Below the pieces are notes generated by a model. The model did no database searches, was not told where the DNA came from, and worked only from the letters and a program-made list of their open reading frames with translations. From Pseudomonas xantholysinigenes (GTDB taxonomy: Bacteria > Pseudomonadota > Gammaproteobacteria > Pseudomonadales > Pseudomonadaceae): a stretch of 64,000 bases of DNA. Below are positions 1 through 7,530 of the stretch, in pieces; position 1 is the first letter of the stretch, and each line of letters opens with the position of its first letter. The stretch spans positions 186,001-250,000 of the forward strand of contig NZ_CP077095.1 in the NCBI RefSeq assembly GCF_014268885.2, written 5' to 3'. The position numbers and the translations under genes are program-made.

Positions 1-24
1 GGCTGACTGAGGACTGTTCGGCCG

Positions 25-181
25 CCTTCGCGGGTAAACCCACACAGCGACCGCGCCGACCTCGGGGCATGCACCACACCTGTGGGAGCGGGTTTATCGG
101 GGCGCCGAACCGCCGCGAAGCAGGCGGCGCGGTACCTGGCACCGGCTTCGCCGGTGTTCGCGGGCAAGCCCGCTGCCACAC
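25..181. repeat. Cluster of degenerate REP elements upstream of the LysE-family gene
   Basis: The first 349 bases hold no convincing gene. Three REP-like units are visible. One is degenerate, around 25-46 (CGCGGGTAAACCCACACAG). One is inverted, around 78-102 (CCTGTGGGAGCGGGTTTAT). The third is a compound unit at about 135-180, in which the hairpin ACCGGCttcGCCGGT is followed by TTCGCGGGCAAGCCCGCT. The compound form recurs near 31261-31309. Bases 182-349 contain a further short repeat (GCAAGACAGTTGCTCCCACAGG near 209) and the ribosome binding site of the next gene. REPs are typical intergenic repeats of P. putida. Confidence 0.75.
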
Positions 182-349
182 GGATCGCGCCAGATTCTAG
201 AAATTGAGCAAGACAGTTGCTCCCACAGGCAATGCGCAGACCCTGCGGGACCGCGAAAAGAGCCACACGACCTACGCAAAAACCACTGGTTATTTTTTCG
301 CCAAGACCGTAGCTTAACGTTTTGCAACAAATGTCGAGCGAGGTGTGCG

Positions 350-982
350 ATGTCGATGGAAACGTGGTTGGCGTTCTTTGCCGCGTGCTGGGTCATCAGC
401 CTGTCGCCGGGTGCCGGGGCGATCGCCTCGATGTCCAGCGGGCTGCAGTACGGTTTCTGGCGGGGTTACTGGAACGCCCTGGGCCTGCAACTGGGTCTGA
501 TCGTGCAGATCGCCATCATTGCCGCCGGTGTCGGTGCCATCCTTGCTGCTTCGGCCACCGCCTTCCAGGTCATCAAGTGGTTCGGCGTTGCCTACCTGGT
601 CTACCTCGCCTACAAACAGTGGCGCGCGCTGCCGATGGACATGAGCGACGAGTCCGGCGTGCGGCCGATCGGCAAGCCGCTGAGCCTGGTGTTCCGTGGT
701 TTCCTGGTCAACGTCAGCAACCCCAAGGCGCTGGTGTTCATGCTCGCGGTACTGCCGCAGTTCATCAACCCGCATGAGGCCCTGCTGCCACAGTATGTGG
801 CGATCACCGTGACCATGATCAGCGTCGACATGCTGGTGATGGCGGGCTACACCGGGCTGGCTTCGCGGGTGCTGCGGCTGTTGCGCACGCCAAAGCAGCA
901 GAAGCGCTTGAACCGTACCTTTGCTGGACTGTTCATCGGTGCTGCTACTTTTCTCGCCACCCTGCGCCGGGCGCCGATCTGA
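350..982 (+). CDS. LysE/RhtB-family amino-acid exporter
   Basis: Integral inner-membrane exporter of about 210 residues, the usual length of the LysE/RhtB family, which exports amino acids and related metabolites by proton antiport. The N-terminus shows the family signature: a first membrane helix, then a Ser-Pro-Gly-Ala segment (residues about 18-22) and a Gly-rich turn before helix 2. Five or six hydrophobic segments follow, with a charged loop near residues 90-110. A GAGG Shine-Dalgarno lies 8 bases before this ATG; an in-frame ATG two codons later is possible. It stands alone between REP repeats. The substrate cannot be told from sequence. Confidence 0.9.
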   Translation: MSMETWLAFFAACWVISLSPGAGAIASMSSGLQYGFWRGYWNALGLQLGLIVQIAIIAAGVGAILAASATAFQVIKWFGVAYLVYLAYKQWRALPMDMSDESGVRPIGKPLSLVFRGFLVNVSNPKALVFMLAVLPQFINPHEALLPQYVAITVTMISVDMLVMAGYTGLASRVLRLLRTPKQQKRLNRTFAGLFIGAATFLATLRRAPI

Positions 983-997
983 TCAATAGCGTGGGGG

Positions 998-1024
998 CAT
1001 TCGCGGGTAAACCCGCTCCCACAG
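998..1024. repeat. Single REP element
   Basis: The unit TTCGCGGGTAAACCCGCTCC followed by CACAGG contains the imperfect palindrome GCGGG-TAAA-CCCGC. It lies between the convergent exporter and slipin genes, where it could also act as a weak bidirectional terminator. Confidence 0.85.
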
Positions 1025-1072
1025 GCTAATCACTGCGTTCAGAGCGGTGAGGTACCCGCGAATGCCACACCG

Positions 1073-1825
1073 CTATTTCTGCTTGTCCACCAGCCCCTTG
1101 AGCAGATCCACCGGCAACGGAAACACAATGGTCGAGCTCTTGTCCCCGGCAATCGTGCCGAGCGTCTGCATGTAGCGCAGTTGCATCGCCCCGGACTCCT
1201 TGCCCAGCATCTGCGCGGCTTGCATCAGCTTTTCCGACGCCTGCAGCTCACCTTCGGCGTGGATCACCTTGGCCCGTCGTTCACGCTCGGCCTCGGCCTG
1301 GCGGGCGATGGCGCGGACCATCGACTCGTTGAGGTCGACGTGCTTGATCTCGACGTTGGCCACCTTGATGCCCCAGGCGTCGGTTTGCGCATCCAGTACC
1401 TCACGGATATCCATGTTGAGCTGTTCACGCTCGGCCAGCAGTTCGTCCAGCTCGTGCTTGCCGAGCACCGCGCGCAGAGTGGTCTGGGCCAGTTGGCTGG
1501 TGGCGGTGAGAAAGTCTTCGACCTGGATGATTGCCTTTTGCGGGTCTAGCACGCGGAAGTACAGCACCGCGTTGACCTTGACCGAGACGTTGTCGCGGGT
1601 GATCACGTCCTGGGGCGGTACGTCGAGCACCACGGTGCGCAGGTCGACCCGGACCATCTGCTGGATGCCGGGGATCAGGATGATCAGCCCCGGGCCCTTG
1701 ACCTGCCAGAAGCGCCCGAGCTGGAACACCACGCCGCGCTCGTATTCGCGCAGGATGCGCAGGGCCGATAGCACCAGGATGCCCAGCAGCACCAGCACGG
1801 CGCTGAAACCGAATTGCATGAACAT
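1073..1825 (-). CDS. Slipin (stomatin/prohibitin-family membrane protein)
   Basis: SPFH-domain protein of 250 residues. It has one N-terminal hydrophobic segment (about residues 5-23), then the stomatin signature around the segment [18 protein letters not shown] (about 26-40), the SPFH fold to about residue 180 and a charged helical region rich in A, E and R (about 170-210). Bacterial slipins are usually encoded with an NfeD-type protease that cleaves them. That partner lies directly upstream on the same strand, three bases away, so the two form an operon. The probable role is membrane microdomain organisation. An ATG two codons downstream of the chosen start is an alternative. Confidence 0.92.
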   Translation of the reverse strand: MFMQFGFSAVLVLLGILVLSALRILREYERGVVFQLGRFWQVKGPGLIILIPGIQQMVRVDLRTVVLDVPPQDVITRDNVSVKVNAVLYFRVLDPQKAIIQVEDFLTATSQLAQTTLRAVLGKHELDELLAEREQLNMDIREVLDAQTDAWGIKVANVEIKHVDLNESMVRAIARQAEAERERRAKVIHAEGELQASEKLMQAAQMLGKESGAMQLRYMQTLGTIAGDKSSTIVFPLPVDLLKGLVDKQK

Positions 1826-1828
1826 CTT

Positions 1829-3172
1829 CTACGCTCCTTGCGCCGTGGGCGCAGTGGCGCTGACTTCGAGGGTCACGCCATGGCGGGCGGTCACCCGCAC
1901 GTGCTGGCCGGGCTGCAGGGGGGTCGAGCACTGCGCCTGCCATTGTTCGCCCTGGGCCTGTACCGAGCCGCAGAACGGGTTGTCCGCGCGTACCTGAACC
2001 ACCGTGACCAGGCTACCCACCAGCCAGGCATCGCCGCTGACCAAGGCACGCCTGCGCGCTTTCAGCGCCATGCCCAGCACGCCACCGAGCAACAGCGCCG
2101 ACAGCACGGCGAGGCTGACGATCAGTGCGAGCGGGATGCCGAAGCCAGGAGCGTCGGTGTCCATCAGGATCACCGCGCCGACCACAAAGGCGATGATGCC
2201 GCCGAAGCCGACCACGCCGAAGCTGGGCAGGAAGGCCTCAGCGACCATGAATGCCACGCCGAGCAGGATCAACGCCACCCCGGCGTGGCTCACCGGCAGC
2301 AGTTGCAGGGCGTACAGCGCCAGCAGCAGGCAGATGCCGCCGACCACGCCGCCGACGCCGGAACCGGGGTTCATGAACTCGAACAGCAGGCCGTAGACGC
2401 CGATCATGATCAGGATCAGCGCCACGCTGGGGTTGGTGATCACTGCCAACAGGCGCGTGCGCCAGTCCGGCAGGTGCTCCAGCACGCGGGCATCGGCTGT
2501 GTTCAGGGACATGGCCTGGCCGTTGGCGGTCAGTGTCCGGCCATCGAGCTGGCGCAGCAGGTCCGGCAGATCATCGGCGACCAGGTCGATCACTTTGAGG
2601 CGGTGGGCTTCGCTGGCCGACAGGCTGACCGACTCGCGTACGGCCTGTTCCGCCCAATCGGCATTGCGCCCGCGCAGTTGTGCCAGGCCACGGATGTAGG
2701 CGGCGGCGTCGTTGATCTGTTTGCGGGCGAGGGTGTCCTGCTCGCGGGTGGCGGGTGGTTTCTCGTCCATGCCGGAAATGCCGATCTGCACCGGCGTCGC
2801 CGCGCCCAGGTTGGTCCCCGGGGCCATGGCCGCCACATGGCTGGCATAGAGGATGTAGGTGCCGGCGCTGGCGGCCCGGGTACCGCCCGGGGCGACATAG
2901 GTGGCCACCGGCACTGGGCTTGCGAGGATGGCCTTGACGATCTGGCGCATGGCGCTGTCCAGCCCGCCCGGGGTGTCGAGGCGGATCACCACCAATTGCG
3001 CGCCTTGTGCCTGCGCCTGATCCAACCCGCGCAGCAAGTAGTCGGCGCTGGCCGGGCCGATGGCATCGTCGATGTCCAGCAGCCAGACATTGCCGGCGGC
3101 CGCAGCGTGCCCGCCCGGGGCGAAGCCGAGGAGCAACAACAACAGCAGCACGCGCCAATGCCGGGCGATCAC
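1829..3172 (-). CDS. NfeD-type membrane serine protease (slipin partner)
   Basis: 447 residues. A Sec signal peptide (about residues 1-25, cleavage after an Ala-rich stretch) precedes a ClpP-like protease domain (about 27-215) and a block of membrane helices (about 225-370). A C-terminal OB-fold NfeD domain follows. The expected catalytic serine sits at S101 in RAASAGTY, with a candidate Lys at K150, as in the archaeal PH1510 protease that cleaves stomatin. The start is a GTG preceded by GAGG about nine bases upstream. It is the first gene of the two-gene operon with the slipin. Confidence 0.9.
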   Translation of the reverse strand: MIARHWRVLLLLLLLGFAPGGHAAAAGNVWLLDIDDAIGPASADYLLRGLDQAQAQGAQLVVIRLDTPGGLDSAMRQIVKAILASPVPVATYVAPGGTRAASAGTYILYASHVAAMAPGTNLGAATPVQIGISGMDEKPPATREQDTLARKQINDAAAYIRGLAQLRGRNADWAEQAVRESVSLSASEAHRLKVIDLVADDLPDLLRQLDGRTLTANGQAMSLNTADARVLEHLPDWRTRLLAVITNPSVALILIMIGVYGLLFEFMNPGSGVGGVVGGICLLLALYALQLLPVSHAGVALILLGVAFMVAEAFLPSFGVVGFGGIIAFVVGAVILMDTDAPGFGIPLALIVSLAVLSALLLGGVLGMALKARRRALVSGDAWLVGSLVTVVQVRADNPFCGSVQAQGEQWQAQCSTPLQPGQHVRVTARHGVTLEVSATAPTAQGA

Positions 3173-3268
3173 CTGTCGTCACCTCATGCGGACCTGTCCT
3201 TGAAGTTTAGTCGTGCCTGCCGGGGTACGGCCTAAACTTCAGGGTGGGGGCAAAACCGGAGGTGCAAC

Positions 3269-3727
3269 ATGCGAATGGCCAAGACCCTGCAGCAGCGCCT
3301 GGACCAGGCCAACTGCGACTACGACATCATTTCCCATCCCCATTCGGCCACCAGCCTGGAGTCGGCGCGCACGGCCGGCGTACCCGCCGAGCGGGTCGCC
3401 AAGTCGGTGATGCTCGACGACCGCCATGGCAACTACATCATGGCCGTGCTGCCGGCCAGCCGACACCTGGACATGAGCGAAGTGCGCATGACCGGTGCCT
3501 GGCAACTGACGCGCGAAAGCAACCTGCCAAGCCTGTTTGGTGATTGCGAGCGCGGTGCCATCCCGGCCCTGGGCGATGCCTACAACATCCCCATGCTGCT
3601 CGATCGGCGTCTTACCCATCAGGGCGATGTCTATCTCGAGGCAGGTGACCACGATCACCTTATCCACATGAGCATGGAGCAATACTTGAAACTGGTGCCG
3701 CACGCCGAAGTGCGCGAATTGAGCTGA
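3269..3727 (+). CDS. YbaK/EbsC-family aminoacyl-tRNA deacylase
   Basis: 152-residue single-domain protein of the YbaK/ProX editing superfamily, which hydrolyses mischarged aminoacyl-tRNAs in trans. Family features visible are the N-terminal segment ending in SHPHSATSLESAR (about residues 22-34), the conserved AKSVML strand with its lysine (about 45-50) and the G-D-x-x-P-x-LG segment (about 91-108). A good GGAGG lies 6 bases before the ATG. Which tRNA is edited cannot be decided. It is followed, 60 bases on, by a DUF2789 gene in the same direction. Confidence 0.88.
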   Translation: MRMAKTLQQRLDQANCDYDIISHPHSATSLESARTAGVPAERVAKSVMLDDRHGNYIMAVLPASRHLDMSEVRMTGAWQLTRESNLPSLFGDCERGAIPALGDAYNIPMLLDRRLTHQGDVYLEAGDHDHLIHMSMEQYLKLVPHAEVRELS

Positions 3728-3787
3728 TGCTCGCAACCCACGCCGGGTTGGCGTCGTGGACGCCCTGCCCGGCTACAGGAGTGAATC

Positions 3788-4030
3788 ATGGAAGCGCCGA
3801 TCCACAAGTTTTCCGAACTGTTCAAGCAACTGGGCCTGCCGGACGATGCGCTGGGCATCGACCAGTTCATCACCAGCCACTCACCGCTCAAGGGGGATGT
3901 GAAACTGGTGGATGCACCTTTCTGGAACGAGGCCCAGCGCTCTTTTCTGCGGGACAGCATCCTTGAGGATGCCGACTGGGCGGAGTTGTTCGATCAACTC
4001 AACGAAGCCTTGCGTCGCCCCCGCCAATAA
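3788..4030 (+). CDS. DUF2789 family protein
   Basis: Small acidic protein of 80 residues matching the DUF2789 family known from Pseudomonas and relatives: an N-terminal MEAPIHKFSELFKQLGLPDD motif, a conserved HSPL segment and an amphipathic C-terminal helix ending in an LNEALR motif. No function is established for the family. An AGGAG Shine-Dalgarno precedes the ATG by 6 bases. Confidence 0.85.
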   Translation: MEAPIHKFSELFKQLGLPDDALGIDQFITSHSPLKGDVKLVDAPFWNEAQRSFLRDSILEDADWAELFDQLNEALRRPRQ

Positions 4031-4100
4031 AGCGCCGAGCGGCACCTGATGGGTGATCGGGTGGTTGCTATGCTCAGGGAAAACAACAGGGGATGGCGCA

Positions 4101-4739
4101 ATGAAAGATCCCTACGCACCAGGGTTCTGGTGCACCGTGACGGTCCTGGGCACCCTGACTGCCGGCTACTTCTACGGTATCCGGCACACCCACACGATGA
4201 ACCATGCCCTGCAGTTTCTCTATGCCGCCGCCGCCGTGACCGGGGCGGTGGCGCTCTGTGGCCTGGCCTGGATCGCCTGGCAGCAGTTGCACCTGAACAA
4301 GCGCGAGGTGGCCCAGGGACGAACGTTGCTGACCATCTGGAACACCAAGGTTGCCCTGCGTCGGGTCGAGACAGTGTTCGACCGCTACTTCTGGGGCAGT
4401 TACTGGCACTCCGGGCGAACCTTCGAAGAGGTCATGGGCGAACTCAAGGGCACCCCCCTGGAGCAGAGCCTCGATGCCCTCAAGCGCCAGTGCCGCGAGC
4501 TTGACCGGGAAATCCACGACCATCACCACCACTGGCTGGCCAACGCTCGCGACCTGTCAAGCGTCGCCACGGCCATGGCCCGCGAGCGCTATCAGCTTGA
4601 CCTGTGCGATGCTCCCGCGCGTGACGGCGGTAATACCGCCGTGCTCAATCGCGATCTGGAAGTACTGGTGTACACCTGGTCTGCGCGCTTGCGCAGCTTC
4701 GACCATCAGCTGGACGAACTGGAGCGCGCCTATCACTGA
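4101..4739 (+). CDS. Hypothetical membrane protein with two N-terminal helices
   Basis: 212 residues. Two hydrophobic segments (about residues 8-24 and 34-56) are followed by a hydrophilic, strongly helical cytoplasmic part that contains a His-rich stretch (DHHHHW, near residue 140). I do not recognise a named domain. The ATG chosen is preceded by GGGGATGG and gives a normal membrane-anchor start; an upstream in-frame ATG at 4053 would add an unlikely polar leader. It ends six bases before the convergent CBS-domain gene. Confidence 0.75.
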   Translation: MKDPYAPGFWCTVTVLGTLTAGYFYGIRHTHTMNHALQFLYAAAAVTGAVALCGLAWIAWQQLHLNKREVAQGRTLLTIWNTKVALRRVETVFDRYFWGSYWHSGRTFEEVMGELKGTPLEQSLDALKRQCRELDREIHDHHHHWLANARDLSSVATAMARERYQLDLCDAPARDGGNTAVLNRDLEVLVYTWSARLRSFDHQLDELERAYH

Positions 4740-4745
4740 GCAGGG

Positions 4746-5183
4746 TCATTCGCCGCGAATGTACTGCTCCAATTGCAGGATCAGGTTGGCTTGTTCGGCG
4801 ATGGTTTCCTTGACCAGGTCGCCAATCGACAACAGGCCCAGCAGCTTGCCTTCGTGAACCACCGGCAGGTGGCGCAGGTGACGGTTGGTCATCAGGTTCA
4901 TGCAGTACTCGAGGTTATGCTTGGGCTCCACGGTGACCACCGGCGAGCTCATGATCTCGCGCACCGGCGTGGCTGCCGAGGAGCGCCCCTTGAGCACCAG
5001 CTTGCGAGCGTAGTCACGTTCGCTGACGATTCCCACGACCTGGTCGTTCTCCACCACCGGCAGCGCGCCGACATTCTTCTCCGCCAGCAGCTTCAGGGCA
5101 TCCAGCACCGTGTCGTCAGGGCTGATGGTGTAGACGCTGTGGTGCTGGGCTTTGGCTTTGAGGATTTGTTCGACGTTCTTCAT
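4746..5183 (-). CDS. CBS-domain protein
   Basis: 145 residues made almost entirely of a tandem pair of CBS motifs, a Bateman module that binds adenosine nucleotides. The first CBS runs about residues 10-62 and contains GALPVVENDQVVGIVSERDY; the second runs about 75-130 and contains RHLPVVHEGKLLGLLSIGDL. There is no attached enzyme or channel domain, so it is a stand-alone regulator type common in Pseudomonas. The start is the ATG giving MKNVEQIL; a longer in-frame start would add an unconserved, Cys/Pro-rich leader. Confidence 0.9.
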   Translation of the reverse strand: MKNVEQILKAKAQHHSVYTISPDDTVLDALKLLAEKNVGALPVVENDQVVGIVSERDYARKLVLKGRSSAATPVREIMSSPVVTVEPKHNLEYCMNLMTNRHLRHLPVVHEGKLLGLLSIGDLVKETIAEQANLILQLEQYIRGE

Positions 5184-5387
5184 ACGGGCCTCGGTGGGTG
5201 GAAACGCGATGTGTCGGAGTAAATAAAGCATCCGGCACGGCGCTCTGCACGGCAATGCAGGAAACGGCATCGAGGTGATTGAAAAACGTCATGCTGGCAA
5301 GCCATCTTCACGCAGCGGCCGAGCAGGCCTCAAACCATGTGGCGCGGTGGTTGGCAAAAGGGCCGCGATGCGGCCCTGGGCGGAGTA

Positions 5388-7118
5388 TCAGAGCTTGGGC
5401 ATCTGCCCCAGGCGCGCGACCATTTCGCTGACCACCTGCAGATCGAGCATGAACTGCTCCACGGTCTTGAACTCGTTGTCGTTGTGCCCGGTGTACTTCA
5501 CGTCCGGCATGGCCAGGCCGAACTGCACGCCGTTGGGCAGGTCGTGTACCGAGGTGGCGCCGGCAGAAGTGCCGAATTCGTGCTTCATGCCCAGGTTCTC
5601 GCTGGCCACTGCCAGCAGCGCCTTGACCCACTCGCCTTCCGGGTTGCGGTACATCGGCTCGTCGAGGCTGTAGTCGAAGGCCACCGAAGTGTGGCTGCTG
5701 CGCGCCCAGTCTCCGAGCTTGTCGGAGATCTCGGTCTTGAGGGTTTCCAGCGGCTTGCCCTTGGGAATGCGCAGGTTCACCGCCAGCTTGAGGGCTTTGT
5801 CATCCAGGCCGACAAAGGTCAGCGAGGTGGTCAGCGGGCCCATGAAGTCGTCCTTGAAGCCAACGCCGAGCTTGTTGCCCAGGTAGTCCAGCCCCCAGTT
5901 ATCGCTGGCATAACGCGCCGCATCAGTGATGTGGTTGTGCTTGAGCGGTACCTGCTTCTGTACGCCGTTGAGGAAGTCGAGCATGCGCGCCACCGGGTTG
6001 ACCCCGGACTCGGGCTCGGAGGAGTGCGCCGATACGCCGGTCACGGTCAGCAGCACCTGCTTGCCATCAGCCTTGGCGTCGATGCTGAAATCACCACCGT
6101 GCTGCTTGACGTATTCGCTGCCGGCTTTTTCCAGGGACTTGGCCAGTTCGGCGGGCTGGTCGCCAACCAGTGTGGCCACCGAGCTGCCGGGGATCTGGTT
6201 GGTGGCCAGGCCACCGGTCAGGCCAATCACCTCGGCACCTGAGCCTGTGCCAGCACGCTTGGTGAAGGTGGCCATGACGGTGCCGTAGCCTTTTTCGGCG
6301 ATCACCACCGGATAGCCGCCGTCCAGCGCCAGGTTGTAGTCAGGGGTGGCGTTGCGTTCGAAGTAGTAGGGGATGGCGTCGCCAGTGGTTTCCTCGGTGG
6401 TGTCCACCAGCAGCTTGAATTGGCGCGCCAGGGGCAGTTTCTCGTCCTTGGCCACTTTCAGTGCGTACAGTGCGACGACGATACCGTTCTTGTCGTCCTC
6501 GGTGCCGCGGCCGTACATGCGATCGCCCACCAGGGTGACCTTGAACGGGTCGAGCTTGGTGCCGTCCTTGAGCTTCCAGTTGTCCGGGTTGACCGGCACC
6601 ACGTCGGCGTGGGCGTGGATACCGATCACTTCCTTGCCTTCGCCCAGGGTGATTTCGTAGACGCGGTTGTCGATGTTGCGGAACTGCAGGCCAAAGCCCT
6701 CGGCCAGGGCCTTGATCTTGTCGGCGATCTTGAGGAATTCCGGGTTCTCGTGCTGCGGCACACCCTCTTTGCGCACAGTGGGGATCGCCACCAGTTCGCG
6801 CAGGGTCTCGGTGGCGGCCTTGCCGTACTTGATGCGGGTGTACAGGCCCAGCAGGCGGTTGATCTCATCCTGCTGCTCGGCGTTCAGCGGCTTGCCGGCC
6901 AGGTAGGTCTTGAGGGTCGCGTCGAGCTTGTCGGCCTTGGCCAGGTCGCTGCCGGCCAGCTTGCCGAGGAACTGCTTGAAGTCGGCCGGATTGCTGCCGT
7001 CGTAGGCTTTGATGATAGCGGCGGATTGCTGCTGCGACAGATTGGCCTGGGCCGGGAGCGAGAGCAGGGCCACGCTGGCCAGCAGCACGGACGCGGCGGA
7101 AAGCTTGGTAAATGGCAT
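5388..7118 (-). CDS. Secreted M20-family dipeptidase
   Basis: About 576 residues with a Sec signal peptide ending PAQA, so the enzyme is periplasmic. It is a zinc metallopeptidase of clan MH, family M20 (PepV/carboxypeptidase G2 type). Counted from an upstream ATG at 7130, metal ligands are in HAHADVVP (H174, D176), [10 protein letters not shown] (D212) and the [10 protein letters not shown] segment (E246/E247, general base and ligand). A dimerisation domain insert lies in the middle. An AAAGGA motif abuts the upstream ATG, so the ATG at 7118, 12 bases away, is the better start. It lies downstream of the tRNA-Arg terminator. Confidence 0.9.
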   Translation of the reverse strand: MPFTKLSAASVLLASVALLSLPAQANLSQQQSAAIIKAYDGSNPADFKQFLGKLAGSDLAKADKLDATLKTYLAGKPLNAEQQDEINRLLGLYTRIKYGKAATETLRELVAIPTVRKEGVPQHENPEFLKIADKIKALAEGFGLQFRNIDNRVYEITLGEGKEVIGIHAHADVVPVNPDNWKLKDGTKLDPFKVTLVGDRMYGRGTEDDKNGIVVALYALKVAKDEKLPLARQFKLLVDTTEETTGDAIPYYFERNATPDYNLALDGGYPVVIAEKGYGTVMATFTKRAGTGSGAEVIGLTGGLATNQIPGSSVATLVGDQPAELAKSLEKAGSEYVKQHGGDFSIDAKADGKQVLLTVTGVSAHSSEPESGVNPVARMLDFLNGVQKQVPLKHNHITDAARYASDNWGLDYLGNKLGVGFKDDFMGPLTTSLTFVGLDDKALKLAVNLRIPKGKPLETLKTEISDKLGDWARSSHTSVAFDYSLDEPMYRNPEGEWVKALLAVASENLGMKHEFGTSAGATSVHDLPNGVQFGLAMPDVKYTGHNDNEFKTVEQFMLDLQVVSEMVARLGQMPKL

Positions 7119-7238
7119 GGGCGTGCGCATTCCTTTGCAAGTGGGGAGGGTGCCCGTTTACGCAAACGGGAAGATGCCCACGCTAACACCAATGCTCCCG
7201 CCGCGGGAGAGGTGGCACTGTGCAGTCACGCACAAACG

Positions 7239-7270
7239 AAAAAGCCCCGGGGCAATGCCCCAGGGCTTTC
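7239..7270 (-). terminator. Rho-independent terminator of tRNA-Arg
   Basis: Read on the minus strand, the stem AAGCCCTGGGGC, loop ATT and stem GCCCCGGGGCTTTTT begin just past the tRNA 3' end and finish in a T-run. Confidence 0.85.
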
Positions 7271-7276
7271 TGAAGA

Positions 7277-7353
7277 TGGCGCACTCGGCGGGATTCGAAC
7301 CCACGACCCCTGCCTTCGGAGGGCAGTACTCTATCCAGCTGAGCTACGAGTGC
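7277..7353 (-). tRNA. tRNA-Arg, anticodon CCG
   Basis: A 77-nt cloverleaf with encoded CCA. The acceptor is GCACTCG pairing with CGAGTGC and is followed by G and CCA. The D-arm is AGCTC-AGCTGGATA-GAG. The anticodon stem-loop is CTGCC-CTCCGAA-GGCAG, which puts CCG at positions 34-36. The T-arm contains GGTTCGAATCC. An intrinsic terminator follows directly. It decodes CGG, a frequent arginine codon in this GC-rich genome. No integrase or duplicated 3' end was found nearby. Confidence 0.97.
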
Positions 7354-7530
7354 AACGGGGCGCATGATACCCATATGGGTCGATGGCGTCCATCGCCTTG
7401 ATCTGTAGTCGTTTTCCGCAGCCGGTCAGTGATGTTCAGGTCGCATGAGTCAGTGCGGTACATAGCTACCGCCAGCAGTCATGGGCGGCATGGCCCATTC
7501 AGGATTCATTCATTTCTTGGGTTCATACCA

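Noticed and set aside
1814..3235. 473-codon frame antisense to the NfeD gene
   Set aside because: His/Gln/Ala-rich composition typical of antisense frames in GC-rich genomes; the NfeD protease on the other strand has catalytic residues and a signal peptide.
7277..7353. tRNA-Arg as attachment site of a genomic island carrying the toxin
   Set aside because: The toxin lies on the 5' side of the tRNA, and I saw no integrase and no duplicated tRNA 3' end.
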